DNA of 64,000 nt from Pseudomonas monteilii (GCA_001534745.1 CP013997.1:3596001-3660000), one strand, 5' to 3'; counted from the first letter of the stretch, positions 1 to 8,998 are shown. Numbers and translations are program-made. The notes: generated from the sequence alone by a model not told the origin.

Positions 1-770
1 TGCAGCTCACGGGCGAAGCGACCACCGTGACCGACCTTCCCGCCGGGACGCTCAACCACCACTGGACCAAGAACGTCATCGCCAGCCCGGACGGCAAGAC
101 CCTCTACGTGACCGTCGGCTCCAACAGCAACGTTGGCGAGAATGGGCTGGAGCAGGAGCAGGGCCGCGCGGCGATCTGGGAAGTCGACCGTGCCACCGGC
201 CAGCGGCAGCTGTTCGCCTCGGGCCTGCGCAACCCTAACGGGATGGCCTGGGAACCGAGCAGCGGTGCGCTGTGGACGGTGGTCAATGAACGCGACGAGA
301 TCGGCAGCGACCTGGTGCCGGACTACATGACCTCGGTCAAGCGCGGCGGCTTCTATGGCTGGCCCTACAGCTATTATGGCCAACACGTGGATGCGCGGGT
401 GAAGCCTCAGGCGCCGGACCGGGTAGCGCAGGCGATCGTCCCGGATTATGCCCTGGGTCCGCACACGGCTTCTCTCGGGCTGACCTTCATTCAGCCAGGG
501 GCCTTGCCGGCGCCGTTCGAACGTGGCGCGCTCATTGGCCAGCATGGGTCCTGGAACCGCAAGCCCCATAGCGGCTACAAGGTGGTGTTCGTGCCCTTCG
601 ATGCCCATGGTGCTCCGCAGGGTCAGCCGGTCGACCTGCTGAGTGGTTTTCTCAATGAGAAGGAAGAGGCGATGGGGCGCCCCGTGGGCGTGGTCACTGA
701 TGCGCGCGGTGGTGTGCTGGTGGCCGATGATGTGGGGAATGTAATCTGGCGGGTCAGCAAGACGCCTTGA
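1..770 (+). CDS. PQQ-dependent sugar (L-sorbosone-type) dehydrogenase, 3' part
   Basis: The reading frame is already open at the left window edge and runs about 256 codons to a TGA at 768-770, so the N-terminus lies outside the window; the GTG at 27 is internal, not a start. The sequence has the repeated beta-propeller blades of the soluble glucose/L-sorbosone dehydrogenase family: [21 protein letters not shown] and [12 protein letters not shown] are typical of PQQ-dependent aldose/sorbosone dehydrogenases. Proteins of this family are usually exported and oxidise sugars or sugar lactones with PQQ as cofactor. The substrate cannot be read from sequence. The signal peptide cannot be checked because it is upstream. 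The downstream region is a repeat-rich intergenic stretch, so the gene appears to end its transcription unit. Confidence 0.85.
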   Translation, partial: QLTGEATTVTDLPAGTLNHHWTKNVIASPDGKTLYVTVGSNSNVGENGLEQEQGRAAIWEVDRATGQRQLFASGLRNPNGMAWEPSSGALWTVVNERDEIGSDLVPDYMTSVKRGGFYGWPYSYYGQHVDARVKPQAPDRVAQAIVPDYALGPHTASLGLTFIQPGALPAPFERGALIGQHGSWNRKPHSGYKVVFVPFDAHGAPQGQPVDLLSGFLNEKEEAMGRPVGVVTDARGGVLVADDVGNVIWRVSKTP

Positions 771-906
771 GAGGCTGGGGCTGCGCGGTCGTGCAGCGAG
801 CAGAGCGATGGCTGGCAGGATTCAAGGCTTCCCTGCTGAGCGATCTCCAGGGTCGCTCACTCATGACTACGCCACAGTAAGACAGGCTGTCACGGGCATG
901 GAGGGC

Positions 907-1308
907 AACCGTCTTTTCCACTCGGTACATGCACGACCGCATGGGGCGCCTGGCAGTGCCCTATCGCTGGCAAGCCAGCTCCCACCCAGACCTCCGCAGC
1001 CGTCAATGTCGGCAGGGCTGCGCAAGCAGCTTATGGGAGCAACCTTCTTTTCTACTCGGTACATGTTCGACCGCATGCGGCGTCTGGCAGGGCCCTATCG
1101 CTGGCAAGCCAGCTCCCACCCAGACCTCCGCAGCCGTCAATGTCGGCAGGGCTGTGCAAGCAGCTTGTGGGAGCAACCTTCTTTTCTACTCGGTACATGT
1201 TCGACCGCATGCGGCGTCTGGCAGGGCCCTATCGCTGGCAAGCCAGCTCCCACCCAGACCTTTGTAGTGGTCAATATAGACAGGGCTGCGCAAGCAGCTT
1301 GTGGGAGC
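907..1308. repeat. Three tandem 134-bp repeats carrying REP half-sites
   Basis: Units begin at 907, 1041 and 1175, exactly 134 bp apart, each starting near AACCKTCTTTTC and containing the REP-type stretch CTATCGCTGGCAAGCCAGCT. Units two and three are almost identical; unit one differs at scattered sites, and the end of unit three diverges (about 1259-1280). The last unit ends in GTGGGAGC, which is also the left end of the following REP hairpin. The apparent ORFs here on both strands are made by the repeat and do not look like proteins. The rest of the gap (771-906 and 1371-1460) shows nothing recognisable. Confidence 0.9.
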
Positions 1309-1370
1309 GGGCTTGCCCGCGATAGCGTCCGATCCGTCACAGCCTGCATCGCGGGCAAGCCCGCTCCCAC
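1301..1370. repeat. REP/BIME inverted pair
   Basis: The arms GTGGGAGCGGGCTTGCCCGC and its reverse complement flank a short centre, giving a 70-bp palindromic unit. A nearly identical copy lies at 19826-19895, including the centre apart from a few substitutions. This is the classic pseudomonad REP pair between genes; it lies between the dehydrogenase and a convergent lipoprotein gene. Confidence 0.9.
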
Positions 1371-1460
1371 AGTACCGTGATCGCCTTTACCACAGCGGCG
1401 TAACAACAGGTGTGGCGACCGTGATTAGGCTTGCAGGGCCCACCAGTCCACAAGCCCGTG

Positions 1461-2003
1461 TCACGGGTTCTGTGCCAGGTGCCCCGCCGGGATGATGCGC
1501 TTGGCCTGTAAATAGGCCTTGTGCCAGTAACTGTTCGACAGATGGTCCAGGCGCACGGTGCCGCCCGTGGACGGGGCGTGGACGAAGCGCCCCTCTCCGA
1601 CATAGATCCCTGCATGGCTGACCTGCGAACCGCCGCCGGTGGCGAAGAACACCACGTCGCCTGACTGCAAGGCATTGATGTCGACGTTGGGCGCGCGCAT
1701 GACGATCATCTCGCGGGTGGAGCGCGGCAGGCGGATGCCTGCCGCATCCTGGTACACGTACTTGATCAAGCCGCTGCAATCGAACCCGGAATCCGGCGTG
1801 TTGCCACCCCAGCGGTACGGGGTACCGACCAGACCGATGGCGCGAAACAGCACGTCTTCGGCGACTGGCGAGAACGAGGGTTGATGGTTGATCACCAGAG
1901 GTCGCTGCTTGGGCACGACCGGTGCCGGGGCAGGCGCCTGACTGGAACAGGCAGTCAACAGGGCTGCCAGGGAGAGAAATGCGAAGCGCGCCAACATCGC
2001 CAT
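1461..2003 (-). CDS. NlpC/P60 family lipoprotein endopeptidase (first paralogue)
   Basis: A 180-aa protein with a lipoprotein signal peptide (hydrophobic run, then LLTAC with the lipid-acceptor Cys19) and a C-terminal NlpC/P60 domain. The catalytic triad is visible: Cys76 in GFDCSGLI, His130 in SHAGIYVG and His142 in FVHAP. Family members such as MepS/Spr cleave peptide crosslinks in peptidoglycan; outer-membrane anchoring is inferred from the residue after Cys (Ser, not Asp). A second NlpC/P60 lipoprotein starts 776 bp upstream on the same strand, separated by 135 bp, so the two look like a duplication. Start at 2003 gives MAMLARF; the internal Met3 is an alternative. Confidence 0.88.
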   Translation of the reverse strand: MAMLARFAFLSLAALLTACSSQAPAPAPVVPKQRPLVINHQPSFSPVAEDVLFRAIGLVGTPYRWGGNTPDSGFDCSGLIKYVYQDAAGIRLPRSTREMIVMRAPNVDINALQSGDVVFFATGGGSQVSHAGIYVGEGRFVHAPSTGGTVRLDHLSNSYWHKAYLQAKRIIPAGHLAQNP

Positions 2004-2138
2004 GAGCCAGAGCTTCCTGTCTGAGTCGTTCGGGCAATTGCCGAAAAGAGTTGAGAAATTAGATTAGACGCTTTCTGTAAATACGCACGGCGGCTCGCTT
2101 TTCAGCTGAGCCGCCGTGTTGGACCACGCCGCCTTGCG

Positions 2139-2780
2139 TCAGTTGCGCGCGATCGTGGTCGGTGCCATGGCCAAGGCGCGCTTGGCTTCCATGAAGGTCT
2201 TGCTCCAGTAGCGATCGCCCAGGCTGTCGATGCGCACGCCACCGCTGCGGCGGCTGCTGGAGTGGATGAACTGGTTGTCGCCGAGGTAGATGCCCGCGTG
2301 GCTGACGCGACCGCGACCGTTGGTGCTGAAGAACAGCAGGTCGCCTGGCTTGAGCTTGCTGCGCGACACGGTCGGCGCGTCGACGTTGATCATTTCGCGC
2401 GTCGAGCGTGGCAGGTTCATGCCGGCTTCTTCACGGAACAGGTAGCCGATGAAACCGCTGCAATCGAACCCGGATTTCTCCGTGGTGCCACCGAACCGGT
2501 AGCGCGTTCCGATCAGCTCTTTGCCACGTTCGAGGATGCTGTCGGCCAGCACCGGCAGGCGGTAAGGCTGGCTGCCATGGGCGAAGGGCTGAGTGTCTTC
2601 GTCTTCTGCAGGTTCTGCGTCGAAGACCGAAGCGACCGGTGCTTGCGCCTTGTGTTGAACCTGAGCGGTGACGGGGGCGTGATCCTGAGGCTGGGAAACA
2701 GGGCCTTGAGCGGCGCAGCCAAAAAGCAGGGTCACCAGTGCAAGTGGCACGAGGGGTGCGAAGCGAGACAGCATGGGCAC
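2139..2780 (-). CDS. NlpC/P60 family lipoprotein endopeptidase (second paralogue)
   Basis: A 213-aa protein: lipoprotein signal ending LLFGC (Cys22), a linker of about 60 residues rich in Gln, Ala, Glu and Asp, then an NlpC/P60 domain with Cys107 (GFDCSGF), His161 (SHAGIYLG) and His173 (FIHSS). The domain is clearly homologous to the neighbouring 180-aa protein (shared RLPRSTREM/NLPRSTREM block and the same triad spacing), but the linker is longer. Likely a cell-wall D,L-endopeptidase in the periplasm. The 128 bp upstream are AT-rich and probably hold its promoter. Confidence 0.88.
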   Translation of the reverse strand: MPMLSRFAPLVPLALVTLLFGCAAQGPVSQPQDHAPVTAQVQHKAQAPVASVFDAEPAEDEDTQPFAHGSQPYRLPVLADSILERGKELIGTRYRFGGTTEKSGFDCSGFIGYLFREEAGMNLPRSTREMINVDAPTVSRSKLKPGDLLFFSTNGRGRVSHAGIYLGDNQFIHSSSRRSGGVRIDSLGDRYWSKTFMEAKRALAMAPTTIARN

Positions 2781-2908
2781 GACCGTGACTGATTGTTGGG
2801 AAGGTTGGCACTATGCCTTCCGCTAAATCTATTTGCAAATTTTATCGAAAAAAATGTGACTTTTGCGTTTCGACGCGTTCGAAGGGTTTCGCATAGATCG
2901 GTTGATGC

Positions 2909-3613
2909 TTACCAACCCAGCGTTTCCTTGAGAAAAGGAATGGTCAATTTGCGCTGCGCCTGCAGCGAAGCCTGGTCGAGACGCTCGAGCAGGTCGAACA
3001 AGGCAGCCATGCTGCGCGTGCCCCGGGTCAGGATGAAATGGCCCACCTCGTCGGTCATCTGCAGGCCGCGACGCGACGCCCGCAGTTGCAGCGCACGCAA
3101 CTTGTCTTCATCGCTCAACCCTCGCATCTGGAAAATCAGCGCCAAGGTCAGCCGCGACTTGAGGTCGGGCAGACGAATCGGCAGCTCGCGTGGAGAGCTG
3201 GCCGCAGCCAGCAGCAGACGTCGACCACTGTCGCGCAGGCGATTGAACAGGTGGAACATGGCCTCTTCCCAGTCGGCCTTGCCGGCGATCACGTGCAGGT
3301 CGTCGATGCAGACCAGTTCGTACTGCTCCAGGTGATCGAGCAGTTCCACGCCGCGGTCGAGCAGTTGCGCCAGAGGCAGGTAGACGGCCGGCTCGCCCAG
3401 TTGCTGGAAACGGTGGGTGGCGGCCTGTAGCAGATGGGTACGCCCGACGCCCTGCTTGCCCCACAGGTAGATGAGGCTTTCGGTCCAGCCGGCGTCGGCT
3501 TCGCATAACCGTTCGACATAGCCCAGCGCCGCGGCGTTGGCGCCCGGGTAGTAGTTGATGAAGGTGGCGTCGTCGCGCAAGCGCACACCCAGGGGCAACT
3601 GGATCGGTTTCAT
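2909..3613 (-). CDS. hda: DnaA regulatory inactivator Hda
   Basis: A 234-aa protein beginning MKPIQLPLGVRLRDD, chosen over an upstream in-frame start because this N-terminus carries the QLPLGV-like clamp-binding segment of Hda. It is a DnaA-type AAA+ domain without a DNA-binding domain. The P-loop reads GKQGVGRTHL, with Arg where most P-loops have Lys, as in E. coli Hda; Walker B reads LVCIDDLHVIAG. With ADP and the sliding clamp, Hda stimulates hydrolysis of DnaA-ATP after initiation. It is downstream of the DUF2066 gene on the same strand, separated by 216 bp and a terminator-like hairpin. Confidence 0.93.
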   Translation of the reverse strand: MKPIQLPLGVRLRDDATFINYYPGANAAALGYVERLCEADAGWTESLIYLWGKQGVGRTHLLQAATHRFQQLGEPAVYLPLAQLLDRGVELLDHLEQYELVCIDDLHVIAGKADWEEAMFHLFNRLRDSGRRLLLAAASSPRELPIRLPDLKSRLTLALIFQMRGLSDEDKLRALQLRASRRGLQMTDEVGHFILTRGTRSMAALFDLLERLDQASLQAQRKLTIPFLKETLGW

Positions 3614-3786
3614 GCTGGCTGACGGTCGCGAGGACCACGGGGGGCCTTTGGAGAACGGTGCGCGAAGTCTATACCCGCAATGCCGAGCGCACAATCGGCG
3701 ACGCACCAAGGGCGAGGGAAATCAACGGCTTGCGGGACGGATCGAGGGCGGGTGTCGAACAGTGGGCGCTTCTTGACCTTCTATTA

Positions 3787-3817
3787 AGGAGGGCGACAGA
3801 TTCTATGCCGCCCTCCT
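3787..3817 (-). terminator. Terminator-like hairpin after the DUF2066 gene
   Basis: A nine-bp perfect stem (AGGAGGGCG with CGCCCTCCT) and a 13-nt loop lie just past the stop of the minus-strand DUF2066 gene. On that strand the stem is followed by TAATAG, so the U-tract is weak. It may partly separate this gene from hda. Confidence 0.55.
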
Positions 3818-3829
3818 GAAAAGCGACGC

Positions 3830-4885
3830 TCACCAACCGAAGCGCAAGCCCTCGAACGACTCGGCCGGTGGTGTCGCGGCCTTGGCCTCGCTGCCGTCTG
3901 CCGGGGGCACCGGTGCCGGTACGAGGGCAGGCGCTGCCGGCAGCTCGTGCAGCTTGGCCAGCCCCAATTGCGCACGCAGCTGTTCGCGGTTGCCGGTCAC
4001 GGCATAGGTCAGCGTGTCGCCGTCCACCTGATGCAACTGCGCGCCATAGGGCTCGAGCGTCCGACCCAGCTCGGCATAACGGGGCAGGTTCATGCCCTCG
4101 ACCTGTATCTGCAGATCGCTGCCGCTGCCAGGGCGGGTGACGAAGCGTGGTGCCAGGCGCAGACTGACCGCCCGCATCACCGCATCGGCCAGGCTGGCCG
4201 GGTCGGCGCCCTCGGCCCGCCCCTGTTCGTGGGTATCACCGAGCCACAGCTGCCAGCCCGCCTGCCAGCCCCCTTCGCCCTGGCGTGCATGCACGGCCAG
4301 TACGGCATCGGTGGCATAGCGCTGCGACGCGTCTCGCAGCGCGTCGGGCGCCTGGCTGTCGAGCTGCGCGCCGTCGGCGACCAGTTGCTCCTGCAGGTCG
4401 GCCAGGGGCAGGCGCAGCGGCAAGCCGCGGTGCTGCGCGGCCTGACGCAGCACGCCGGCTTCGGACTGGCCATCGCCTACCAGATGGCTGCCCTCGACGG
4501 TCTCGTTGAGCCACCAGCCAATGATCGATGGTCGGTTGCTGCCCCAGAGCGCCAGCCCTGCCTGATGCAAGGCGCGCTCGGTGCTGCCGGGGTCGAAGTC
4601 GACGACCAGGGTTTCCGGCGGCCCGGCCTCGTAACCGAACTGGCTGATGATGCGCTGAGGGTCCTTGCGCAAGGAGGCCAGGGCCGCGCCTTGGGCCGCC
4701 TTGGGGTCGCCGGTCAGGCGCAGCACCAAGGTCTGCAAGGCCTTGCCAGTGGCGGCGGCGCGTGCCTCGGGCCCTTGGCCTTCGACGGCTTCGCGCACCT
4801 GGTAGAGTCCGGGAACGGACGCGGCCTGCGCGACGGCGCCAACGGTGACGAGGCAGCCGGCGAGCAGGTAGTTGAACAATCGCAT
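3830..4885 (-). CDS. DUF2066 domain exported protein
   Basis: A 351-aa protein. The start MRLFNYLLAGCLVTV was chosen because it gives a clean signal peptide ending AQA before ASVPGLYQV; the open frame runs much further upstream but that part is not protein-like. The body matches the DUF2066 family of gamma-proteobacteria, conserved next to purM/hda in pseudomonads; no enzymatic motif is visible and the function is unknown. The C-terminus is Ala/Pro-rich. It is divergent from purM. Confidence 0.8.
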   Translation of the reverse strand: MRLFNYLLAGCLVTVGAVAQAASVPGLYQVREAVEGQGPEARAAATGKALQTLVLRLTGDPKAAQGAALASLRKDPQRIISQFGYEAGPPETLVVDFDPGSTERALHQAGLALWGSNRPSIIGWWLNETVEGSHLVGDGQSEAGVLRQAAQHRGLPLRLPLADLQEQLVADGAQLDSQAPDALRDASQRYATDAVLAVHARQGEGGWQAGWQLWLGDTHEQGRAEGADPASLADAVMRAVSLRLAPRFVTRPGSGSDLQIQVEGMNLPRYAELGRTLEPYGAQLHQVDGDTLTYAVTGNREQLRAQLGLAKLHELPAAPALVPAPVPPADGSEAKAATPPAESFEGLRFGW

Positions 4886-5077
4886 GAATGAATCCTGTCC
4901 TGATGACATGGGGCACTGTCCTGCCGGGCCGAACCAGGTCGGCCTGGGCGGGACGAGGCTGGCGCCTACCTTATTACAGGCATCGGCACGACAACCAGAG
5001 CAGGCGCGCGCACAGGCACTTTTTGTCGTTCGGCCCTGCCGGCCGACGGCTTGAGGATGGCCGCTGCCGGGCAACCC

Positions 5078-5086
5078 TGATAAAAT
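5078..5086 (+). promoter_or_regulatory. Extended -10 promoter candidate for purM
   Basis: TGATAAAAT (TG-N-TAAAAT) lies about 108 bp upstream of the purM ATG. No good -35 sits at 17 bp, which is acceptable for an extended -10. The remainder of the 308-bp divergent gap (4886-5193) shows no ORF or repeat. Confidence 0.45.
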
Positions 5087-5193
5087 CGCGCGCCTTCGCA
5101 GACCATTGGCGTTCATGCCCCGCCGTCCTTCAGGACCGGCCGTGGCCGTCGCGGTCGTTTCCCCTGAATCCCTCCCTCTAAAGGCCTGGATCA

Positions 5194-6252
5194 ATGAGCA
5201 AGCAACCCTCCCTGAGCTACAAGGACGCCGGTGTAGACATCGACGCCGGCGAAGCACTGGTCGAACGCATCAAGGGCGTGGCCAAGCGCACCGCGCGCCC
5301 TGAAGTCATGGGTGGCCTGGGCGGCTTCGGCGCCCTCTGCGAGATCCCGGCCGGCTACAAGCAGCCGGTGCTGGTCTCGGGAACCGACGGTGTGGGCACC
5401 AAGCTGCGTCTGGCGCTGAACCTGAACAAGCATGACAGCATCGGCCAGGACCTGGTCGCCATGTGCGTCAACGACCTGGTGGTCTGCGGTGCCGAGCCGC
5501 TGTTCTTCCTCGACTACTACGCCACCGGCAAGCTGAACGTCGACGTGGCGGCCACCGTGGTCACCGGCATCGGCGCAGGTTGCGAGCTGGCCGGCTGCTC
5601 GCTGGTAGGCGGCGAGACCGCCGAGATGCCAGGCATGTACGAAGGCGAAGACTACGACCTGGCCGGCTTCTGCGTCGGCGTGGTGGAGAAGGCCGAGATC
5701 ATCGACGGCTCCAAGGTCGCCACGGGTGACGCGCTGATCGCCCTGCCCTCTTCCGGCCCGCACTCCAATGGCTATTCGCTGATCCGCAAGATCCTCGAGG
5801 TCTCCGGCACCGACATCGACAGCACCCAGCTCGACGGCACGCCTCTGGCCGACCTGCTGATGGCGCCCACGCGCATCTACGTCAAGCCACTGCTGGAGCT
5901 GATCAAGCGCACCGGCGCGGTCAAGGCCATGGCCCACATCACCGGTGGCGGCCTGCTGGACAACATCCCGCGCGTGCTGCCCGAAGGCGCTCAGGCGGTG
6001 GTCGATGTGGCCAGCTGGCAGCGTCCGGCGGTGTTCGACTTCCTGCAGCAGAAAGGCAACGTCGACGAGCACGAGATGCACCGCGTGCTCAACTGCGGCG
6101 TCGGCATGGTCATCTGCGTGGCCCAGGACCAGGTGGACAGCGCCCTGAACGTGCTCACCGAAGCCGGCGAGCAGCCGTGGGTCATCGGTCACATCGCCCA
6201 GGCACCGGCCGGTGCCGCCCAGGTCGAGCTGCAGAACCTCAAGGCACACTGA
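5194..6252 (+). CDS. purM: Phosphoribosylformylglycinamidine cyclo-ligase (AIR synthetase)
   Basis: A 352-aa protein of the usual PurM length. It closes the imidazole ring in purine synthesis (FGAM plus ATP to AIR). Diagnostic motifs are GTDGVGTKL near residue 68 and [11 protein letters not shown] near residue 140, both at the ATP/substrate site of the PurM superfamily. The stop overlaps the purN start by one base (TGATG), so the two purine genes are translationally coupled. An AAGG ribosome-binding stretch precedes the ATG. Confidence 0.97.
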   Translation: MSKQPSLSYKDAGVDIDAGEALVERIKGVAKRTARPEVMGGLGGFGALCEIPAGYKQPVLVSGTDGVGTKLRLALNLNKHDSIGQDLVAMCVNDLVVCGAEPLFFLDYYATGKLNVDVAATVVTGIGAGCELAGCSLVGGETAEMPGMYEGEDYDLAGFCVGVVEKAEIIDGSKVATGDALIALPSSGPHSNGYSLIRKILEVSGTDIDSTQLDGTPLADLLMAPTRIYVKPLLELIKRTGAVKAMAHITGGGLLDNIPRVLPEGAQAVVDVASWQRPAVFDFLQQKGNVDEHEMHRVLNCGVGMVICVAQDQVDSALNVLTEAGEQPWVIGHIAQAPAGAAQVELQNLKAH

Positions 6253-6905
6253 TGCCGAGCGAGTCCTGCAATGTCGTGGTCCTGCTGTCCGGTAGCGGCA
6301 GCAACCTGCAAGCCCTGATCGACAGCACGCGCGCAGCACCGGGCCCGGCCCGGATCTGCGCGGTGATCGCCAACCGCGCCGATGCCTATGGCCTGCAGCG
6401 CGCCCAGGCGGCCGGGATCCCCACTGCCGTGCTCGAACACCCCGGTTTCGAAGGTCGCGAAGCCTTCGACGCCGCCCTGGCCGAGCTGATCGACGGGTTC
6501 TCGCCGGACCTGGTGGTGCTGGCAGGCTTCATGCGCATCCTCAGTGCCGGCTTCGTCCGGCACTACCAGGGCCGCCTGCTGAACATCCACCCGTCCCTGC
6601 TTCCGAAGTACAAGGGCCTGCACACGCATCGCCGTGCGCTGGAGGCCGGGGATGCCGAGCATGGCTGCAGCGTGCACTTCGTGACCGAGGAACTCGATGG
6701 CGGCCCCTTGGTCGTACAGGCTGTGCTGCCGGTCGAGCCGGACGATACCGTCGAGTCGCTCGCCCAGCGCGTGCACCACCACGAACACCAGATCTACCCG
6801 CTGGCGGTACGCTGGTTTGCCGAAGGACGCTTGCGTCTGGGCGCAGAGGGTGCCTTACTGGATGCCCAACCGCTGCCTGCCTGCGGTCACCTGATCCGAT
6901 CCTAG
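6252..6905 (+). CDS. purN: Phosphoribosylglycinamide formyltransferase
   Basis: A 217-aa 10-formyl-THF-dependent GAR transformylase, the third step of purine synthesis. The start [14 protein letters not shown] overlaps the purM stop. The phosphate-binding loop LLSGSGSNLQA is at the N-terminus, and the catalytic Asn and His are visible in NIHPSLLPKYKG, with the conserved Asp in the later EELDGG segment. The next gene starts nine bp after its stop, so purM, purN and the DUF3108 gene are probably one operon. Confidence 0.97.
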   Translation: MPSESCNVVVLLSGSGSNLQALIDSTRAAPGPARICAVIANRADAYGLQRAQAAGIPTAVLEHPGFEGREAFDAALAELIDGFSPDLVVLAGFMRILSAGFVRHYQGRLLNIHPSLLPKYKGLHTHRRALEAGDAEHGCSVHFVTEELDGGPLVVQAVLPVEPDDTVESLAQRVHHHEHQIYPLAVRWFAEGRLRLGAEGALLDAQPLPACGHLIRS

Positions 6906-6913
6906 GAGAACAT

Positions 6914-7624
6914 ATGCGTCGTGCCCTTTTCCTGGCTCTTGCCGTGCTTGCCCTGCCCTTGCACGCGGCTGAACTGAAGCCGTTCTCGGCCAGCTACACG
7001 GCCGACTGGAAGCAACTGCCCATGAGCGGTACCGCCGAACGCAGCCTGACCAAAGGCGCCGACGGCAACTGGTCGCTCGACTTCAAGGCATCGATGATGA
7101 TCGCCAGCCTGACCGAGCAAAGCACCGTGCGGATGGACAAGGACCTTCTGCTGCCGCAGAAGTACCACTTCGAACGGGGCGGCCTGGGCAAGGCCAAGAA
7201 AGTCGACCTGACCTTCGACTGGTCGGCCAAGAAGATCACCGGCAGCGACCGTGGCGATGCGGTGAGCCTGCCGCTGAACCGGGGCGTGCTGGACAAGTCG
7301 TCCTACCAGCTGGCGTTGCAGCATGACGTGGCGGCCGGCAAGAAGAGCATGACCTACCAGGTGGTCGACGGTGACGAGATCGACACCTACGACTTCCGCG
7401 TGCTGGGCACCGAGAAAGTCACCACCAAGACCGGTCAGGTCGAGGCGGTCAAGGTCGAGCGTGTGCGCGATCCGAGCCAGAGCAAGCGGGTGACCGAGTT
7501 GTGGTTCGCCAAGGATTGGGACTACCTGCTGGTGCAGTTGCGCCAAGTGGAGACCGATGGCAAGGAATACGTGATCGTGCTGCAGGATGGCACGGTGGAC
7601 GGCAAGGCGGTCAAGGGCAGTTGA
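6914..7624 (+). CDS. DUF3108 domain periplasmic protein
   Basis: A 236-aa protein with a signal peptide (MRRALFLALAVLALPLHAA) and a beta-rich body of the DUF3108 family. It has a strong AGGAGA ribosome-binding site seven bp before the ATG and follows purN by only eight bp, so it is co-transcribed with purMN. The function is unknown; the family is widespread in proteobacterial envelopes. No catalytic motif is visible. Confidence 0.85.
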   Translation: MRRALFLALAVLALPLHAAELKPFSASYTADWKQLPMSGTAERSLTKGADGNWSLDFKASMMIASLTEQSTVRMDKDLLLPQKYHFERGGLGKAKKVDLTFDWSAKKITGSDRGDAVSLPLNRGVLDKSSYQLALQHDVAAGKKSMTYQVVDGDEIDTYDFRVLGTEKVTTKTGQVEAVKVERVRDPSQSKRVTELWFAKDWDYLLVQLRQVETDGKEYVIVLQDGTVDGKAVKGS

Positions 7625-7668
7625 GGTGATCGGGGTGTGACAACGCTCTGGTGATCGACTGATCGAGC

Positions 7669-7706
7669 ATCCCGGTTCGTGCTGAGGCATGGGCCGGGAT
7701 TTTTTG
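7669..7706 (+). terminator. Rho-independent terminator of purM-purN-DUF3108
   Basis: ATCCCGG pairs with CCGGGAT around an 18-nt loop and is followed by TTTTTTGTTTG, 45 bp past the DUF3108 stop. Confidence 0.75.
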
Positions 7707-7754
7707 TTTGTGCGGGCAAGGTGACTGTCGGATCGGCGTTGGCTGAGCCGACGC

Positions 7755-7778
7755 TATCGCTGGCAAGCCAGCTCCCAC
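7755..7778. repeat. Single REP half-site
   Basis: TATCGCTGGCAAGCCAGCTC followed by CCAC, the same half-site found in each 134-bp unit at 907-1308. Confidence 0.75.
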
Positions 7779-7825
7779 AGGGTCCCGCGATAACCTGCAA
7801 TGCTGCGGTATGGCTAGGGGTGTAG

Positions 7826-8015
7826 GAGATTCTATGGTTTCTACCAAGTGCTAATGTGGGCCCTGGCGGGCCCAATCGCGGCACTGGGGCCGCTCCCACA
7901 GGTGACCGCGATAGCCTGCAACCCCGCGGTGGGGCTACGGGTGTAGGAGCGGCCCCAGTGCCGCGATTGGGCCCGCCAGGGCCCACATTGGCACGTGGCA
8001 AAACCATAGAATCTC
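7826..8015. repeat. 190-bp BIME with about 70-bp inverted arms
   Basis: The left arm (7826 to about 7896) and right arm (about 7946 to 8015) are near-perfect reverse complements, starting GAGATTCTATGGTTT at both outer ends and continuing through GGGCCCTGGCGGGCCCAATC. Only a few mismatches fall near the outer third. The centre holds the sequence seen in related units at 19648-19776 and 23700-23808. The rest of the gap 7625-8208 has no gene that I can support. Confidence 0.9.
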
Positions 8016-8208
8016 CCCCCTCGGGCCAGTCCAGGCGTTGATGACTTCATCGGGCTCATGGAAGCTGACGACACCGTGGACAACCTGTCCTCTCCGGGAG
8101 CTGCATGAAACATGTTTCACCGTCGTTTTATTTACTTAGGCGGCTATCGAACCCTATAACAGAGGCATGCGACATGGTGTCGCAGCCTACTGAAAGTGGA
8201 GTTTGACG

Positions 8209-8397
8209 ATGACTGTTCAAGTGACCGAACGCGACGAATCGAAACTGTCCCACGAAGGTCTGGCCGCCGGTGTGCGGATCTGGGACGTGCACCAGCAGGG
8301 CTTGCTGGTCGGCATGTTCCACACCGAGCAAGACGCCAATGCCTACCGGCAGGAACTCGAAGGGCTGGAACACGAGGGGCGGTTGCAGCACGGCTGA
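8209..8397 (+). CDS. Small conserved-type hypothetical protein, 62 aa
   Basis: A short, charged protein (MTVQVTERDESKL...). ATG at 8209 was chosen over a TTG six bp earlier because GGAG lies seven bp upstream. The sequence looks like a real soluble protein (GVRIWDVHQQGLLVGMF; YRQELEGLEHEGRL). I cannot assign it to a family. It lies alone between the BIME and the convergent DUF2058 gene. Confidence 0.65.
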   Translation: MTVQVTERDESKLSHEGLAAGVRIWDVHQQGLLVGMFHTEQDANAYRQELEGLEHEGRLQHG

Positions 8398-8458
8398 GGA
8401 TGCCTGAGGGCCGTCGTTCACGGCCCTCGGCGCCGCCGGGCGAATCAACGAGCGGTGG

Positions 8459-8998
8459 TTACCACATCAGGTCGTCCGGGATCTTGTAGGCCGCGTACGG
8501 ATCGTCCTCGTCCGCTTCTTCCACATGGGTATTGAGCAGCAGGATGCGGTGCGCATCGCGCTCCTGGATCTTCAGCGCGGCCTCGCGCGGAATCACCTCG
8601 TACCCTCCCCCATGTGAAACGATCGCCAGGGCGCCGTTGCTCAGCTTGCTGCGCATCAGGGCATTGACGGCGATCCGCTTGACCTTCTTGTCGTCGACGA
8701 AGTTGAAATAATCTTCCGTCGTCAGCTTCGGCAGACGGGTCGCTTCGATCAACTGCTTGACCTGGGCGGCACGGGCCTTCTGCTCGGCCTTTTCCTGCTG
8801 CTGTCGGTTCAGCTCGTTGTCGCGCTTGACCTTTTCGGCCATGGCCTCTTTGGCCAGGCGCTGCTGGGTGTCGTCGACCTCGACCTGGCCTTTCTGCTCC
8901 AGGCGTTTCTGCTTCTTCTCGGTTTTGTTGACCTGCTTGACCTGCTTCTGGTTGACCAGACCGGCCTTGAGCAACTGGTCGCGAAGGGAAAGACTCAT
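8459..8998 (-). CDS. DUF2058 family protein
   Basis: A 179-aa protein starting MSLSLRDQLLKAGLV; a GTG four codons upstream is possible but less likely. Residues about 20-85 form a Lys/Glu/Gln-rich coiled-coil-like helix (KQVKQVNKTEKKQKR...), followed by a compact C-terminal domain ending AYKIPDDLMW. This is the DUF2058/YaiL family, sometimes described as nucleoprotein-associated; the activity is unknown. It lies 25 bp downstream of mazG on the same strand and may share its transcript. Confidence 0.85.
   Translation of the reverse strand: MSLSLRDQLLKAGLVNQKQVKQVNKTEKKQKRLEQKGQVEVDDTQQRLAKEAMAEKVKRDNELNRQQQEKAEQKARAAQVKQLIEATRLPKLTTEDYFNFVDDKKVKRIAVNALMRSKLSNGALAIVSHGGGYEVIPREAALKIQERDAHRILLLNTHVEEADEDDPYAAYKIPDDLMW

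Noticed and set aside
907..1308. Tandem repeats as a CRISPR array
   Set aside because: Units are 134 bp with no distinct spacers and no cas genes.
808..1406. ORFs within the 134-bp repeats
   Set aside because: They follow the repeat period and have the composition of REP DNA, not of protein.
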